A stretch of DNA of 64,000 nucleotides from the NCBI GenBank assembly GCA_002631855.1, contig NTLF01000020.1, positions 248,001 through 312,000 on the forward strand. Direction: 5' to 3'. The notes under the pieces were generated by a model. It was not told the DNA's origin. It was given only the letters and a program-made list of their open reading frames with translations, and made no database searches. The translations under genes were made by a program, and so were the position numbers. Below, one piece after another: positions 56,295 through 63,249 of this stretch. Each line of letters opens with the position of its first letter. Position 1 is the stretch's first letter. This stretch comes from Zunongwangia sp. ESRF-bin46. GTDB taxonomy: Bacteria > Bacteroidota > Bacteroidia > Flavobacteriales > Flavobacteriaceae.

Positions 56295-56368
56295 TGACCT
56301 TGCCAGGATTCAAACCTGGAACCTCCTGAGCCGTAATCAGGTGCGCTATTCAGTTGCGCCACAAGGCC
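56295..56368 (-). tRNA. tRNA-Arg(ACG)
   Basis: A 74-base cloverleaf. The acceptor arms are GGCCTTG/CAAGGTC with one G-T pair, the D stem GCGC/GCGC, the anticodon stem CCTGA/TCAGG with loop TTACGGC (anticodon ACG), the variable loop AGGTT and the T stem CCAGG/CCTGG. The discriminator is A and CCA is not encoded. A34 would need deamination to inosine by TadA to read CGU, CGC and CGA. The D loop reads AACTGAATA and the T loop TTTGAAT, so the usual G19 and C56 are A and T. Confidence 0.95.
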
Positions 56369-56418
56369 TTTTTGCTTGAAACAAGCTAGGAAAATAAAAT
56401 TCCATTTGTTTCGGGGTG

Positions 56419-56450
56419 CAAATATATTTCTTTTTACCTTTATAGACAAA
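56419..56450 (-). promoter_or_regulatory. Promoter of tRNA-Arg
   Basis: The minus strand has TTTG (56447-56450) and TATATTTG (56419-56426) separated by 20 bases, matching both elements of the flavobacterial consensus. The tRNA 5' end lies 50 bases downstream. Confidence 0.65.
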
Positions 56451-56471
56451 GCACTTTCGTAAAAAATTACA

Positions 56472-56984
56472 ATGGATATAGAAAAATACATTCGTGAAAT
56501 ACCAGACTTTCCAAAAACGGGAGTAAACTTTAAAGATATAACTCCTTTATTGGCAAACCCCGAAGCCACTTCTTTTTGTTTAGAGCAGTTGGTTTTACTT
56601 AGTGAGCGCCAAAAAATAGATAAGGTTGTAGGCATTGAATCCCGTGGGTTTTTATTTGGCACTCTGTTGGCAAAAGAATTAAATGCTGGTTTTGTCCCAG
56701 TGCGTAAAGCTGGTAAATTGCCACATGATACATTAAAACAACCATATGCATTAGAATATGGCATGGACGCCCTTGAAATTCATGAAGATGCTATTAAAAA
56801 AGGGGATACTGTATTGTTGCATGACGATATTTTGGCAACAGGGGGAACAGCAAGAGCAGCCTGCCAGTTAATTGAAAAGCTGGGCGGTAAGATTGTGCAA
56901 TGTAATTTTTTAATCGAATTGGAATTTTTAAAAGGGGCAAGTAAACTAAAATCGTATGAAGTACGATCGTTACTTTGCTATTGA
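56472..56984 (+). CDS. apt: Adenine phosphoribosyltransferase
   Basis: A 170-residue purine-salvage enzyme that converts adenine and PRPP to AMP. The PRPP loop VLLHDDILATGGTARAA and the adenine-site segment VVGIESRGFLFG are intact, as are the N-terminal FPKTGVNFKDITPLL and the flexible loop GKLPHDTLKQPYALEYG. Its last 7 bases overlap the end of the convergent 51-residue gene. Confidence 0.97.
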   Translation: MDIEKYIREIPDFPKTGVNFKDITPLLANPEATSFCLEQLVLLSERQKIDKVVGIESRGFLFGTLLAKELNAGFVPVRKAGKLPHDTLKQPYALEYGMDALEIHEDAIKKGDTVLLHDDILATGGTARAACQLIEKLGGKIVQCNFLIELEFLKGASKLKSYEVRSLLCY

Positions 56985-57133
56985 TTAACCGCATTTTTCG
57001 TCACCCAAAGTTTATAACCAAATATTGCCAGCTGAAACTTTGATGCTTTTGATAAGTCCACATCTTTTTTTGTAAAGCTGGGAAGTAGCTTTTTGTTCAA
57101 TCTTGCCAATGCTTTAAAAAATTGCTTTTTCAT
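56978..57133 (-). CDS. Small basic hypothetical protein (51 residues)
   Basis: A 51-residue basic protein starting MKKQFFKALARLNKKLLPSF and ending in a conserved-looking KLWVTKNAVNQ segment. I recall similar 50-residue proteins in many flavobacteria, sometimes mislabelled as SsrA-binding protein, but I cannot assign a function. It may be an amphipathic RNA- or membrane-associated peptide. It is convergent with apt, overlapping its stop by 7 bases, and sits just past the terminator of the M56 gene. Confidence 0.7.
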   Translation of the reverse strand: MKKQFFKALARLNKKLLPSFTKKDVDLSKASKFQLAIFGYKLWVTKNAVNQ

Positions 57134-57140
57134 ACTTATA

Positions 57141-57175
57141 AAAATAAAAAAACCTTCCTAAAATGAGGAAGGTTT
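57141..57175 (-). terminator. Terminator of the blaI-M56 operon
   Basis: Perfect 10-base arms AAACCTTCCT and AGGAAGGTTT with a 6-base loop are followed on the minus strand by a long T-rich tail. It lies 22 bases past the M56 stop codon. Confidence 0.88.
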
Positions 57176-57197
57176 AAGAAATTTATAAGAGTTTCAT

Positions 57198-58946
57198 TTA
57201 CTGCTTGGTAGTTATTTCAATTACACCGTTTACAGCTTTTCCACCATATTTTTTAATTGCTTTTTTGCCTTTGAGAACGTTTACTTTTTCAATGGATTCC
57301 GGCTTGATTTCTTTTACTTCAGCTTCTTTTGTTTCTTTTCCATCTACATAATATATAGGGTCATCTTGATTGTTTTTACTTGTAGTAATAACTTTTACCC
57401 TTTCATTAGAGGGAGTATTGCTTCTTATTATCATCAAAGAATCTTTCATCTGAGCTCTTATCACCTTTACTCGTTCTTTTTGCTTTTCCACCCGTTCTTT
57501 CATTACTTCTTTTCTTTCCTGCATTTGCTCCTTAATGACTTCTTTTCTTTCTTCAATCTGTTTTTTTCGTTCCGAAATCATTTTATCGCGCTCTGCCATC
57601 ATTTTTTGTCGCTGCATTTCTTGTTCTTCAGTCAAAACAGTTCGTGAACTTATACTGCCATTTTCTGAAACAGCAAGTACAAAATCACTTATAGGCTGAT
57701 CGCTGCTTACACTATAATTATTGTTATTACCACGTTTGTCACTATATGTAATAGAAATACTAGTAATTTCACCTTTACTATTAAAGTTTAGGTTGCTATA
57801 CTTAAAAGTAGCGTTGTGTTCTTTTTTAAGCTTTTGTTTATATGCTTCCAGTTCTTCAACCGTTGTATTTTTAGTGATACGAACTTGAAACCCTTTTACG
57901 GAATCTTGCGAAATAGTATTATTTCTTTGTTTTGAAGTAACCTTTACCTTTTGGAGTGTCTTTTCTGAAACTTCAGCGTTATTGCCTGTTTTGCTTATAG
58001 TATTGGATGCAAGTTGTGTTTCTGAAGTATTCTTGTTGCTTTGAAGACTGGTATTAACAACTGATGCGGGTTCCGCTTCTGTGTAGAGTATCTTTTCATT
58101 AACATTAAAGCTCCATAGGAATAATGCCAATAAAGGCAGTATAACGATAAATTTTAATGCATTTACTTTTTTTGAACTGTTTTTGTTTAACATGATAATT
58201 CGTTTTTTGATAAATGATTGATAAAAATTAGTAGCTAGCGCAGGTACGGGATAGGTAGATGAGGCTTTTACCAGCGCTATTTGATATTCTTTTTTTGATG
58301 AAACCATAGCAGCGGTTTCGTAATCGGCAATGTATTCTAAGTTTTCCTCTACACTTTTTTTATATAGCCAAGCAATAGGGTTAGCCCACTGAAATATGGT
58401 GATCACATGGGCTACTAAAATGTCTATGGAGTGTTTTTGATAAGCATGTACTTTTTCATGATTTAATATCATGGCAAGTTCTTCTTCACTATGTAAAGAA
58501 GGATTGTAAACTATATAGTTGAAGAATGAAAACGGGAGAATGGTTTCATTTGTAGCGATATAGTTAAAACCATTTTCGATAGTAGCGGGATGCTTTTTTA
58601 AAAGCTGTAATAGTGAAAAAAGTTGTTTTAAAAAACGAATAAAAAACACTCCAGCAACCAAGAAGTATAAAATACCAGCTATGAGCCACCAATCGATTTG
58701 CTGAGAGGCAGTAGTTAAATATGCTGGAACTTCTTCAGAATATTCTGCAATGCTTTTTCCGGTAATAGAAACAGTAACCGTTTTGGTAAATTGAATTAAA
58801 GGAAAAATAAAAGATAGCAGGAGTCCGCTCACTAAAAACAGTCTATTCGCTGTAAAATGAGTGTCGCTTTTCAATAATGTTACATATACAATGTAAAACA
58901 AAGAAAGTACTAAAGTGGCCTTACCTATATATATAAGTATATCCAT
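57198..58946 (-). CDS. BlaR1-like M56 metallopeptidase with plug-like C-terminus
   Basis: A 582-residue membrane protein. Four predicted membrane segments (about 5-22, 35-53, 88-108 and 268-285) surround a cytosolic M56 zinc peptidase domain with HEKVH (about residues 162-166) and the downstream ENLEYIADYE ligand. The periplasmic part (about 290-582) lacks a penicillin-binding sensor. It holds a Lys/Glu/Met-rich coiled-coil stretch (about 440-500) and ends in a segment resembling TonB-receptor plug sequences (KYGGKAVNGVIEITTK). It is encoded 2 bases after a BlaI-type repressor, so it should be the protease that inactivates that repressor upon an envelope signal. Confidence 0.88.
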   Translation of the reverse strand: MDILIYIGKATLVLSLFYIVYVTLLKSDTHFTANRLFLVSGLLLSFIFPLIQFTKTVTVSITGKSIAEYSEEVPAYLTTASQQIDWWLIAGILYFLVAGVFFIRFLKQLFSLLQLLKKHPATIENGFNYIATNETILPFSFFNYIVYNPSLHSEEELAMILNHEKVHAYQKHSIDILVAHVITIFQWANPIAWLYKKSVEENLEYIADYETAAMVSSKKEYQIALVKASSTYPVPALATNFYQSFIKKRIIMLNKNSSKKVNALKFIVILPLLALFLWSFNVNEKILYTEAEPASVVNTSLQSNKNTSETQLASNTISKTGNNAEVSEKTLQKVKVTSKQRNNTISQDSVKGFQVRITKNTTVEELEAYKQKLKKEHNATFKYSNLNFNSKGEITSISITYSDKRGNNNNYSVSSDQPISDFVLAVSENGSISSRTVLTEEQEMQRQKMMAERDKMISERKKQIEERKEVIKEQMQERKEVMKERVEKQKERVKVIRAQMKDSLMIIRSNTPSNERVKVITTSKNNQDDPIYYVDGKETKEAEVKEIKPESIEKVNVLKGKKAIKKYGGKAVNGVIEITTKQ

Positions 58947-58948
58947 AT

Positions 58949-59302
58949 TTACTTATTTTCAATTATTTCCAATATTTCCCGAAGCTCTGTAGCGCTTATT
59001 TTTTCCTCTTTTGCAAAAAAGGAAACCATACTTTTATAACTGTTGTTAAAGTATTTTTTTGTCGCAAGGCTCATAAAGCGTTCTGTATATTCAACTTTAC
59101 TAACAATAGGGAAGTATTGATGGGTTTTACCATACGCAGTGTATGATACAAACCCTTTTTCTTCCAAGTTCCTCACAATAGTAGATACCGTGTTGTAATG
59201 GTTTTTCCCGGGCAGTAGCGCTACAATCTCTTTTACAAAGGCTTTTTCCAATTGCCATAGCGCTTGCATTATTTCTTCTTCTTTGTTTGTAAGTCGTTCC
59301 AT
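58949..59302 (-). CDS. BlaI/MecI/CopY-type transcriptional repressor
   Basis: A 117-residue winged-helix repressor (MERLTNKEEEIMQALWQLEK, then the recognition region KNHYNTVSTIVRNLEEKGFV) with a C-terminal dimerisation helix pair (ISATELREILEIIE). Family members bind TACA/TGTA dyads and are cleaved by BlaR1-type peptidases, one of which follows 2 bases downstream. Dyads of this type overlap its own putative promoter, suggesting autorepression. Confidence 0.93.
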   Translation of the reverse strand: MERLTNKEEEIMQALWQLEKAFVKEIVALLPGKNHYNTVSTIVRNLEEKGFVSYTAYGKTHQYFPIVSKVEYTERFMSLATKKYFNNSYKSMVSFFAKEEKISATELREILEIIENK

Positions 59303-59326
59303 AGGTGTAAATATAAAACTATTTAT

Positions 59327-59401
59327 TTAGTTACAAAACTAATTTTATAGTTGTATAACTGAAACTTTAGTTTATTATTGTATTTTCGATACAAATTTGT
59401 A
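59327..59401. promoter_or_regulatory. Putative BlaI operators and blaI promoter
   Basis: Three dyads lie upstream of the repressor gene: TTAGTT-ACAA-AACTAA (59327-59342), AGTT-GTAT-AACT (59349-59360) and the perfect palindrome TACAAATTTGTA (59390-59401). Their centres are about 20 and 41 bases apart, so they lie on one helix face. A minus-strand -7 box TAGTTTTG (59334-59341) sits inside the first dyad, so bound repressor would cover the promoter. Confidence 0.6.
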
Positions 59402-59447
59402 AGCCTTCATAGTCTTACAGATTCACTCAAACACCCAGATATCAAAT

Positions 59448-59490
59448 TGCACTTCGTATTTCATATTTCGTACTTCGAAAATCGTACTTC
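59448..59490. repeat. Short degenerate direct repeats before the exchanger gene
   Basis: Three imperfect copies of a TTCGTAyTTC-like unit occur here in the 219-base gap, ahead of the promoter region of the exchanger gene. Their role is unknown. Confidence 0.5.
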
Positions 59491-59496
59491 CTTTAG

Positions 59497-59504
59497 TATC
59501 TTCG
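59497..59504 (+). promoter_or_regulatory. Possible -7 box of the exchanger gene
   Basis: TATCTTCG differs from TAnnTTTG at one base and lies 17 bases before the start codon. Confidence 0.35.
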
Positions 59505-59521
59505 CAGCTTAAAATAATTTT

Positions 59522-60481
59522 ATGGGAGTTTCTATACTTTTTGTTTTTCTGGGTTTATTATTATTGGTTATAGGAGGGGAATTTTTGGTGCGTTCTTCGG
59601 TTGCTTTATCGTTTAGGTTACGCTTGTCAAAAATGGTGATCGGTTTAACGGTGGTTTCTTTTGCCACTTCAGCACCTGAGTTGCTTGTAAGTGTTCAAGC
59701 AGCACTTGAAGGGTTTAGCGATATTTCCTTAGGTAATGTAATCGGTTCAAATATTGCAAACATAGGATTGGTGCTTGGTATAACGGCTTTTATTGCACCC
59801 CTTACAATAGATCATGATTTCTACAAGTTTAATTGGCCAGTAATGATGCTGCTTTCCATTGCACTTTATTTTTTGCTGAAAAGTGGAAGTGGATTGAGTA
59901 GGCTAGAGGGTGCTGTGTTTGTTATCTTACTTGTGGTTTATTTATTTCTTCTTATAAAAAGAGCTCGTAATCAAAAAGAATCTAAACCTGTTGATGACGG
60001 TATTGACGACGGACTTTCTAAAACGTCTAGCTTTAAAATCATAATTTGGCTTTTACTGGGCGGTTTAGGTTTATGGGGTGGAAGCGAGTTGCTGGTTACA
60101 GGAGCAGTAGATATGGCCACTGCGCTAGGAGTGACTGAACGTGTTATTGCAGTAACCATGATTGCAATTGGGACAAGCGTCCCTGAGTTAGCTGCTTCGG
60201 TAATTGCGGCGTTAAAAAAAGAAAAAGCAATTTCATTGGGTAATTTAATCGGCTCAAATATCTTCAATATTGCTTCTGTATTAGGAATTACTGCAGTTAT
60301 AAAGCCAATAGCAATACAAAGCCAAGAGGTATTAACAAATGATATCTTCTGGATGTTAGGGTTTGCCGCAATTTTAATTCCGTTAGCATTTCTTCCAAAG
60401 AAATTTGAAATTGGTAGGCTTAAAGGATTATTGATTCTTGCAGCCTATGTAGGTTTTATAAGTATGGCCTTAATGGAATAA
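59522..60481 (+). CDS. Ca2+/Na+ antiporter family protein (YrbG-like)
   Basis: A 319-residue inner-membrane exchanger of the CaCA family, with two inverted halves that each carry the alpha-repeat motif: FATSAPELLVS with GNVIGSNIANIG in the first half, and GTSVPELAASVIAA with GNLIGSNIFNIASVLG in the second. It should exchange Ca2+ for Na+ or H+ across the inner membrane. The GSN and (A/V)PEL motifs are intact. It is monocistronic. Confidence 0.93.
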   Translation: MGVSILFVFLGLLLLVIGGEFLVRSSVALSFRLRLSKMVIGLTVVSFATSAPELLVSVQAALEGFSDISLGNVIGSNIANIGLVLGITAFIAPLTIDHDFYKFNWPVMMLLSIALYFLLKSGSGLSRLEGAVFVILLVVYLFLLIKRARNQKESKPVDDGIDDGLSKTSSFKIIIWLLLGGLGLWGGSELLVTGAVDMATALGVTERVIAVTMIAIGTSVPELAASVIAALKKEKAISLGNLIGSNIFNIASVLGITAVIKPIAIQSQEVLTNDIFWMLGFAAILIPLAFLPKKFEIGRLKGLLILAAYVGFISMALME

Positions 60482-60490
60482 TTGTTTCCG

Positions 60491-60515
60491 TTTAAAAGTA
60501 GGAACTACTTTTAAA
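60491..60515 (+). terminator. Hairpin after the exchanger gene
   Basis: Perfect 11-base arms TTTAAAAGTAG and CTACTTTTAAA with a GAA loop begin 9 bases past the stop codon. The following tail is AT-rich but not a clean T-run, so terminator function is probable rather than certain. Confidence 0.6.
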
Positions 60516-60535
60516 AATAACTTTTCTTGACTTGA

Positions 60536-60553
60536 CCCCTAAAATTTTAGGGG
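60536..60553. promoter_or_regulatory. 18-base perfect palindrome upstream of glnN
   Basis: CCCCTAAAATTTTAGGGG is a perfect palindrome about 70 bases upstream of the putative -7 box of the glutamine synthetase gene, a position suited to a dimeric activator. No T-run follows, so it is not a terminator. Confidence 0.5.
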
Positions 60554-60623
60554 TTATCAACATTTTACATCTATTTATTAATAAGTTAACATTAAAAATT
60601 AGGGGGTGTAAAAAAAATAAACT

Positions 60624-60631
60624 TATTTTTG
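60624..60631 (+). promoter_or_regulatory. Putative -7 box of glnN
   Basis: TATTTTTG is an exact TAnnTTTG match 33 bases before the glnN ATG. There is no clear TTG -33 element, consistent with an activator-dependent promoter. Confidence 0.5.
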
Positions 60632-60664
60632 CCCCATTCTAATTCTAAATAAAAGGAAAACTGT

Positions 60665-62851
60665 ATGTCAACTTTACGATTTCACGCAATCAAAGAAACC
60701 TTTAACAGAAAACCTGTTGAGGTGCAAGAACCTGAACGTCGTTCTGCTATCTTCGGAAAAAACGTATTTAACGAGTCGGCCATGCGCCAATACTTGACAA
60801 AAACGTCTTACAATAGTGTAATGGATGCTATTGAAAACGGAAAAAAGATAGAACGTAGTGTAGCAGATCACATTTCAACAGGAATGAAAGAATGGGCCAT
60901 TTCAAAAGGAGCAACCCATTACACACACTGGTTTCAACCATTAACAGGCGCAACTGCTGAAAAGCACGATGCTTTTTTTGAAACGATCGATAACGGTCAA
61001 AGTATAGAAAAATTTGGCGGTGGACAGTTGGTACAACAAGAGCCAGATGCTTCCAGTTTTCCTCACGGTGGAATAAGAAATACTTTCGAAGCTCGTGGTT
61101 ATACAGCTTGGGATCCTACCTCACCTGCTTTTTTATATGGAACCACACTATGTATTCCAACTGTTTTTGTTTCATATACAGGTGAGGCGTTAGACTATAA
61201 AACACCATTATTGCGTGCATTGCAAACAGTAGATCAAGCAGCAACCGCTGTTGCAAAATATTTTGATAAAAGTGTTACAAAAGTAAATCCAACACTTGGA
61301 TGGGAGCAAGAATATTTCCTTATTGATAAAGCACTAGCATTATCTCGCCCAGACATTATGCTATCCGGCCGAACCTTATTAGGTCATTCTTCACCAAAAG
61401 GACAGCAGTTGGACGATCATTACTTTGGTTCCATTCCGTCACGTGTCCTTAATTATATGCGTGATTTGGAAACTGAATGTATGTTATTGGGTATTCCCGT
61501 AAAAACAAGACACAATGAAGTAGCTCCAAATCAATTTGAATTGGCGCCAATTTTTGAAGAAACCAACCTTGCCGTTGATCATAACTCCTTATTAATGGAT
61601 TTAATGGACAAAATAGCTGACCGACATAACTTTAAAGTATTGTTCCATGAAAAACCATTTGCAGGCGTAAACGGAAGCGGTAAACATAATAACTGGTCAC
61701 TGGCTACTAATACAGGAGTTAACTTATTGGGTCCAGGAAGTACACCGATGAAGAACCTTCAGTTTTTAACCTTTTTCATTAATACGTTAAAAGCGGTAAA
61801 CGATCACGAAGAATTATTAAGAGCATCAATTGCAGGAGCAAGCAACGATCACCGTTTGGGAGCTAACGAAGCGCCACCGGCTATTATTTCTGCTTTTATT
61901 GGTTCACAGTTAACCGATGTATTAGATGAATTGGAAAAAGTAACAGATGGAAAACTATCTCCTCAGGAAAAAACAGACCTTAAATTAAACGTGGTAGGTA
62001 AAATTCCTGAAATTTTGATGGATAATACTGACAGAAACCGTACTTCGGCTTTTGCCTTTACTGGTAATAAGTTTGAGTTTCGTGCTGTAGGCTCTACTGC
62101 AAACTGCGCCAACCCGATGACTGTGCTCAATGCGATTGTTGCAAAACAGTTGATTGACTTTAAAGAAAAAGTTGACAAGCTTATTAAAGGTAAGAAGATG
62201 AAGAAAGACGATGCCATCTTTAATGTGCTGAGAGAATATATCAAAGACTCTAAACGTATTCGCTTTGAAGGAGATGGATATGGAGAGGCTTGGGAAAAAG
62301 AGGCTAAAAAACGCGGTTTAAGTAATAATAAAACAACTCCAGATGCTTTAAAAGCAAGAGTTTCTAAAGAATCAATCGCGCTTTTTGAAGAGCTTAACAT
62401 AATGAGCAAAGTAGAAATTGAGGCTCGTTATGAAATTGAAATGGAAGAATACGCTATGCGCATTCAAATAGAAGGAAGGGTGCTTGGCGATATTGCAAGG
62501 AACCACGTGATCCCTACAGCGATTCAGTATCAAAATATATTGATAAGAAACGTTAGGGGCTTAAAGGAAATTTATGAAGACAACTTCAAAAAATTTGCTG
62601 GGGAACAATTAAACCTTATCGAAAAAATTTCACATCATATTGAAAGTATTAATAAGGGAATTACAGAAATGATTGAAGAGCGTAAAAAAGCAAACAAGAT
62701 AGATAATGCTGAAAAACGGGCTAAGGCATACTGTAATAACGTAAAACCATACTTTGATGAAATACGGTATCATAGTGATAAATTAGAGCTTTTAGTCGAT
62801 GATGAGATATGGCCTTTAACCAAATACAGAGAGTTATTATTTACTAAATAA
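60665..62851 (+). CDS. glnN: Glutamine synthetase type III
   Basis: A 728-residue GSIII enzyme that makes glutamine from glutamate, ammonia and ATP as a large oligomer. The N-terminal extension with the GSIII-specific segments (ERRSAIFGKNVFNESAMR and HYTHWFQPLTGATAEKHDAF) and the catalytic motifs (GWEQEYFLID, NGSGKHNNWS, RTSAFAFTGNKFEFRAVGS) match this class, which is the common form in Bacteroidota. It is far longer than type I (about 470 residues). The C-terminal 150 residues are helical. It is monocistronic with a strong terminator. Confidence 0.97.
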   Translation: MSTLRFHAIKETFNRKPVEVQEPERRSAIFGKNVFNESAMRQYLTKTSYNSVMDAIENGKKIERSVADHISTGMKEWAISKGATHYTHWFQPLTGATAEKHDAFFETIDNGQSIEKFGGGQLVQQEPDASSFPHGGIRNTFEARGYTAWDPTSPAFLYGTTLCIPTVFVSYTGEALDYKTPLLRALQTVDQAATAVAKYFDKSVTKVNPTLGWEQEYFLIDKALALSRPDIMLSGRTLLGHSSPKGQQLDDHYFGSIPSRVLNYMRDLETECMLLGIPVKTRHNEVAPNQFELAPIFEETNLAVDHNSLLMDLMDKIADRHNFKVLFHEKPFAGVNGSGKHNNWSLATNTGVNLLGPGSTPMKNLQFLTFFINTLKAVNDHEELLRASIAGASNDHRLGANEAPPAIISAFIGSQLTDVLDELEKVTDGKLSPQEKTDLKLNVVGKIPEILMDNTDRNRTSAFAFTGNKFEFRAVGSTANCANPMTVLNAIVAKQLIDFKEKVDKLIKGKKMKKDDAIFNVLREYIKDSKRIRFEGDGYGEAWEKEAKKRGLSNNKTTPDALKARVSKESIALFEELNIMSKVEIEARYEIEMEEYAMRIQIEGRVLGDIARNHVIPTAIQYQNILIRNVRGLKEIYEDNFKKFAGEQLNLIEKISHHIESINKGITEMIEERKKANKIDNAEKRAKAYCNNVKPYFDEIRYHSDKLELLVDDEIWPLTKYRELLFTK

Positions 62852-62880
62852 TTTTAACATAATTTTAACATTTGCATTTA

Positions 62881-62914
62881 AAAGTCGTTTAACGGTAGTT
62901 GAACGACTTTTTTA
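62881..62914 (+). terminator. Terminator of glnN
   Basis: Arms AAAGTCGTT and AACGACTTT around a 12-base loop are followed by a T-run, about 30 bases past the stop codon. Confidence 0.88.
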
Positions 62915-63034
62915 TATGTACGTCCTTTCTTGTTAATTTAATTAATAAGAAAAAACCTACAAATTTTAAAAAAAATATACTTCTACGTGTTAACACTTAT
63001 TATTGTTTGTGTTTTTTTTCGCAAATTTGGATTG

Positions 63035-63062
63035 TATTTCAGTGGGATAGAAAACTGAAATA
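63035..63062. promoter_or_regulatory. 9-base-arm inverted repeat in the curlin-gene upstream region
   Basis: TATTTCAGT (63035-63043) and ACTGAAATA (63054-63062) are perfect complements with a 10-base spacer. It lies about 75 bases upstream of the -33 element and may be an activator site or a hairpin. Confidence 0.5.
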
Positions 63063-63135
63063 TAACTCCTCACTTAAGTCCCTTAATCGCTCAACATTGT
63101 TATTGTACATAAATGTCTGTTTAGTAGAACAGATA

Positions 63136-63164
63136 TTGATTAAAGTAGTCAAGTTTTAAATTTG
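63136..63164 (+). promoter_or_regulatory. Promoter of the curlin-like gene
   Basis: TTG (63136-63138) and TAAATTTG (63157-63164) are separated by 18 bases, matching the flavobacterial -33/-7 consensus. The predicted transcript start near 63171 leaves a leader of about 80 bases. Inverted repeats TCTGTT-N6-AACAGA (63116-63133) and CACATTA-N5-TAATGTG (63182-63200) flank it closely. Confidence 0.65.
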
Positions 63165-63249
63165 ATTATGTATAAAAGTATCACATTATAAATTAATGTG
63201 TGGATTTTTAAAACCAATATAAATCAATTAGTAACTAAATTTTTAAATT

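Larger units (their letters stand above)
62852..63249. other. Long regulatory gap between glnN and the curlin-like gene
   Basis: These 398 bases hold the glnN terminator, the 10-base palindrome GTGTTAACAC (62987-62996), three longer inverted repeats (63035-63062, 63116-63133, 63182-63200) and a consensus promoter. A possible short frame at 62899-63159 is AT-biased and not protein-like. Confidence 0.7.

Noticed and set aside
56282-56764. A 160-residue minus-strand frame across the tRNA and apt
   Set aside because: It runs through the tRNA-Arg gene and antisense through apt, both strongly supported.
62899-63159. An 86-residue plus-strand frame in the gap before the curlin-like gene
   Set aside because: It is rich in Phe, Leu, Lys and Asn in the way translated AT-rich non-coding DNA is, it overlaps the glnN terminator, and inverted repeats and a -33 element account for much of the stretch.
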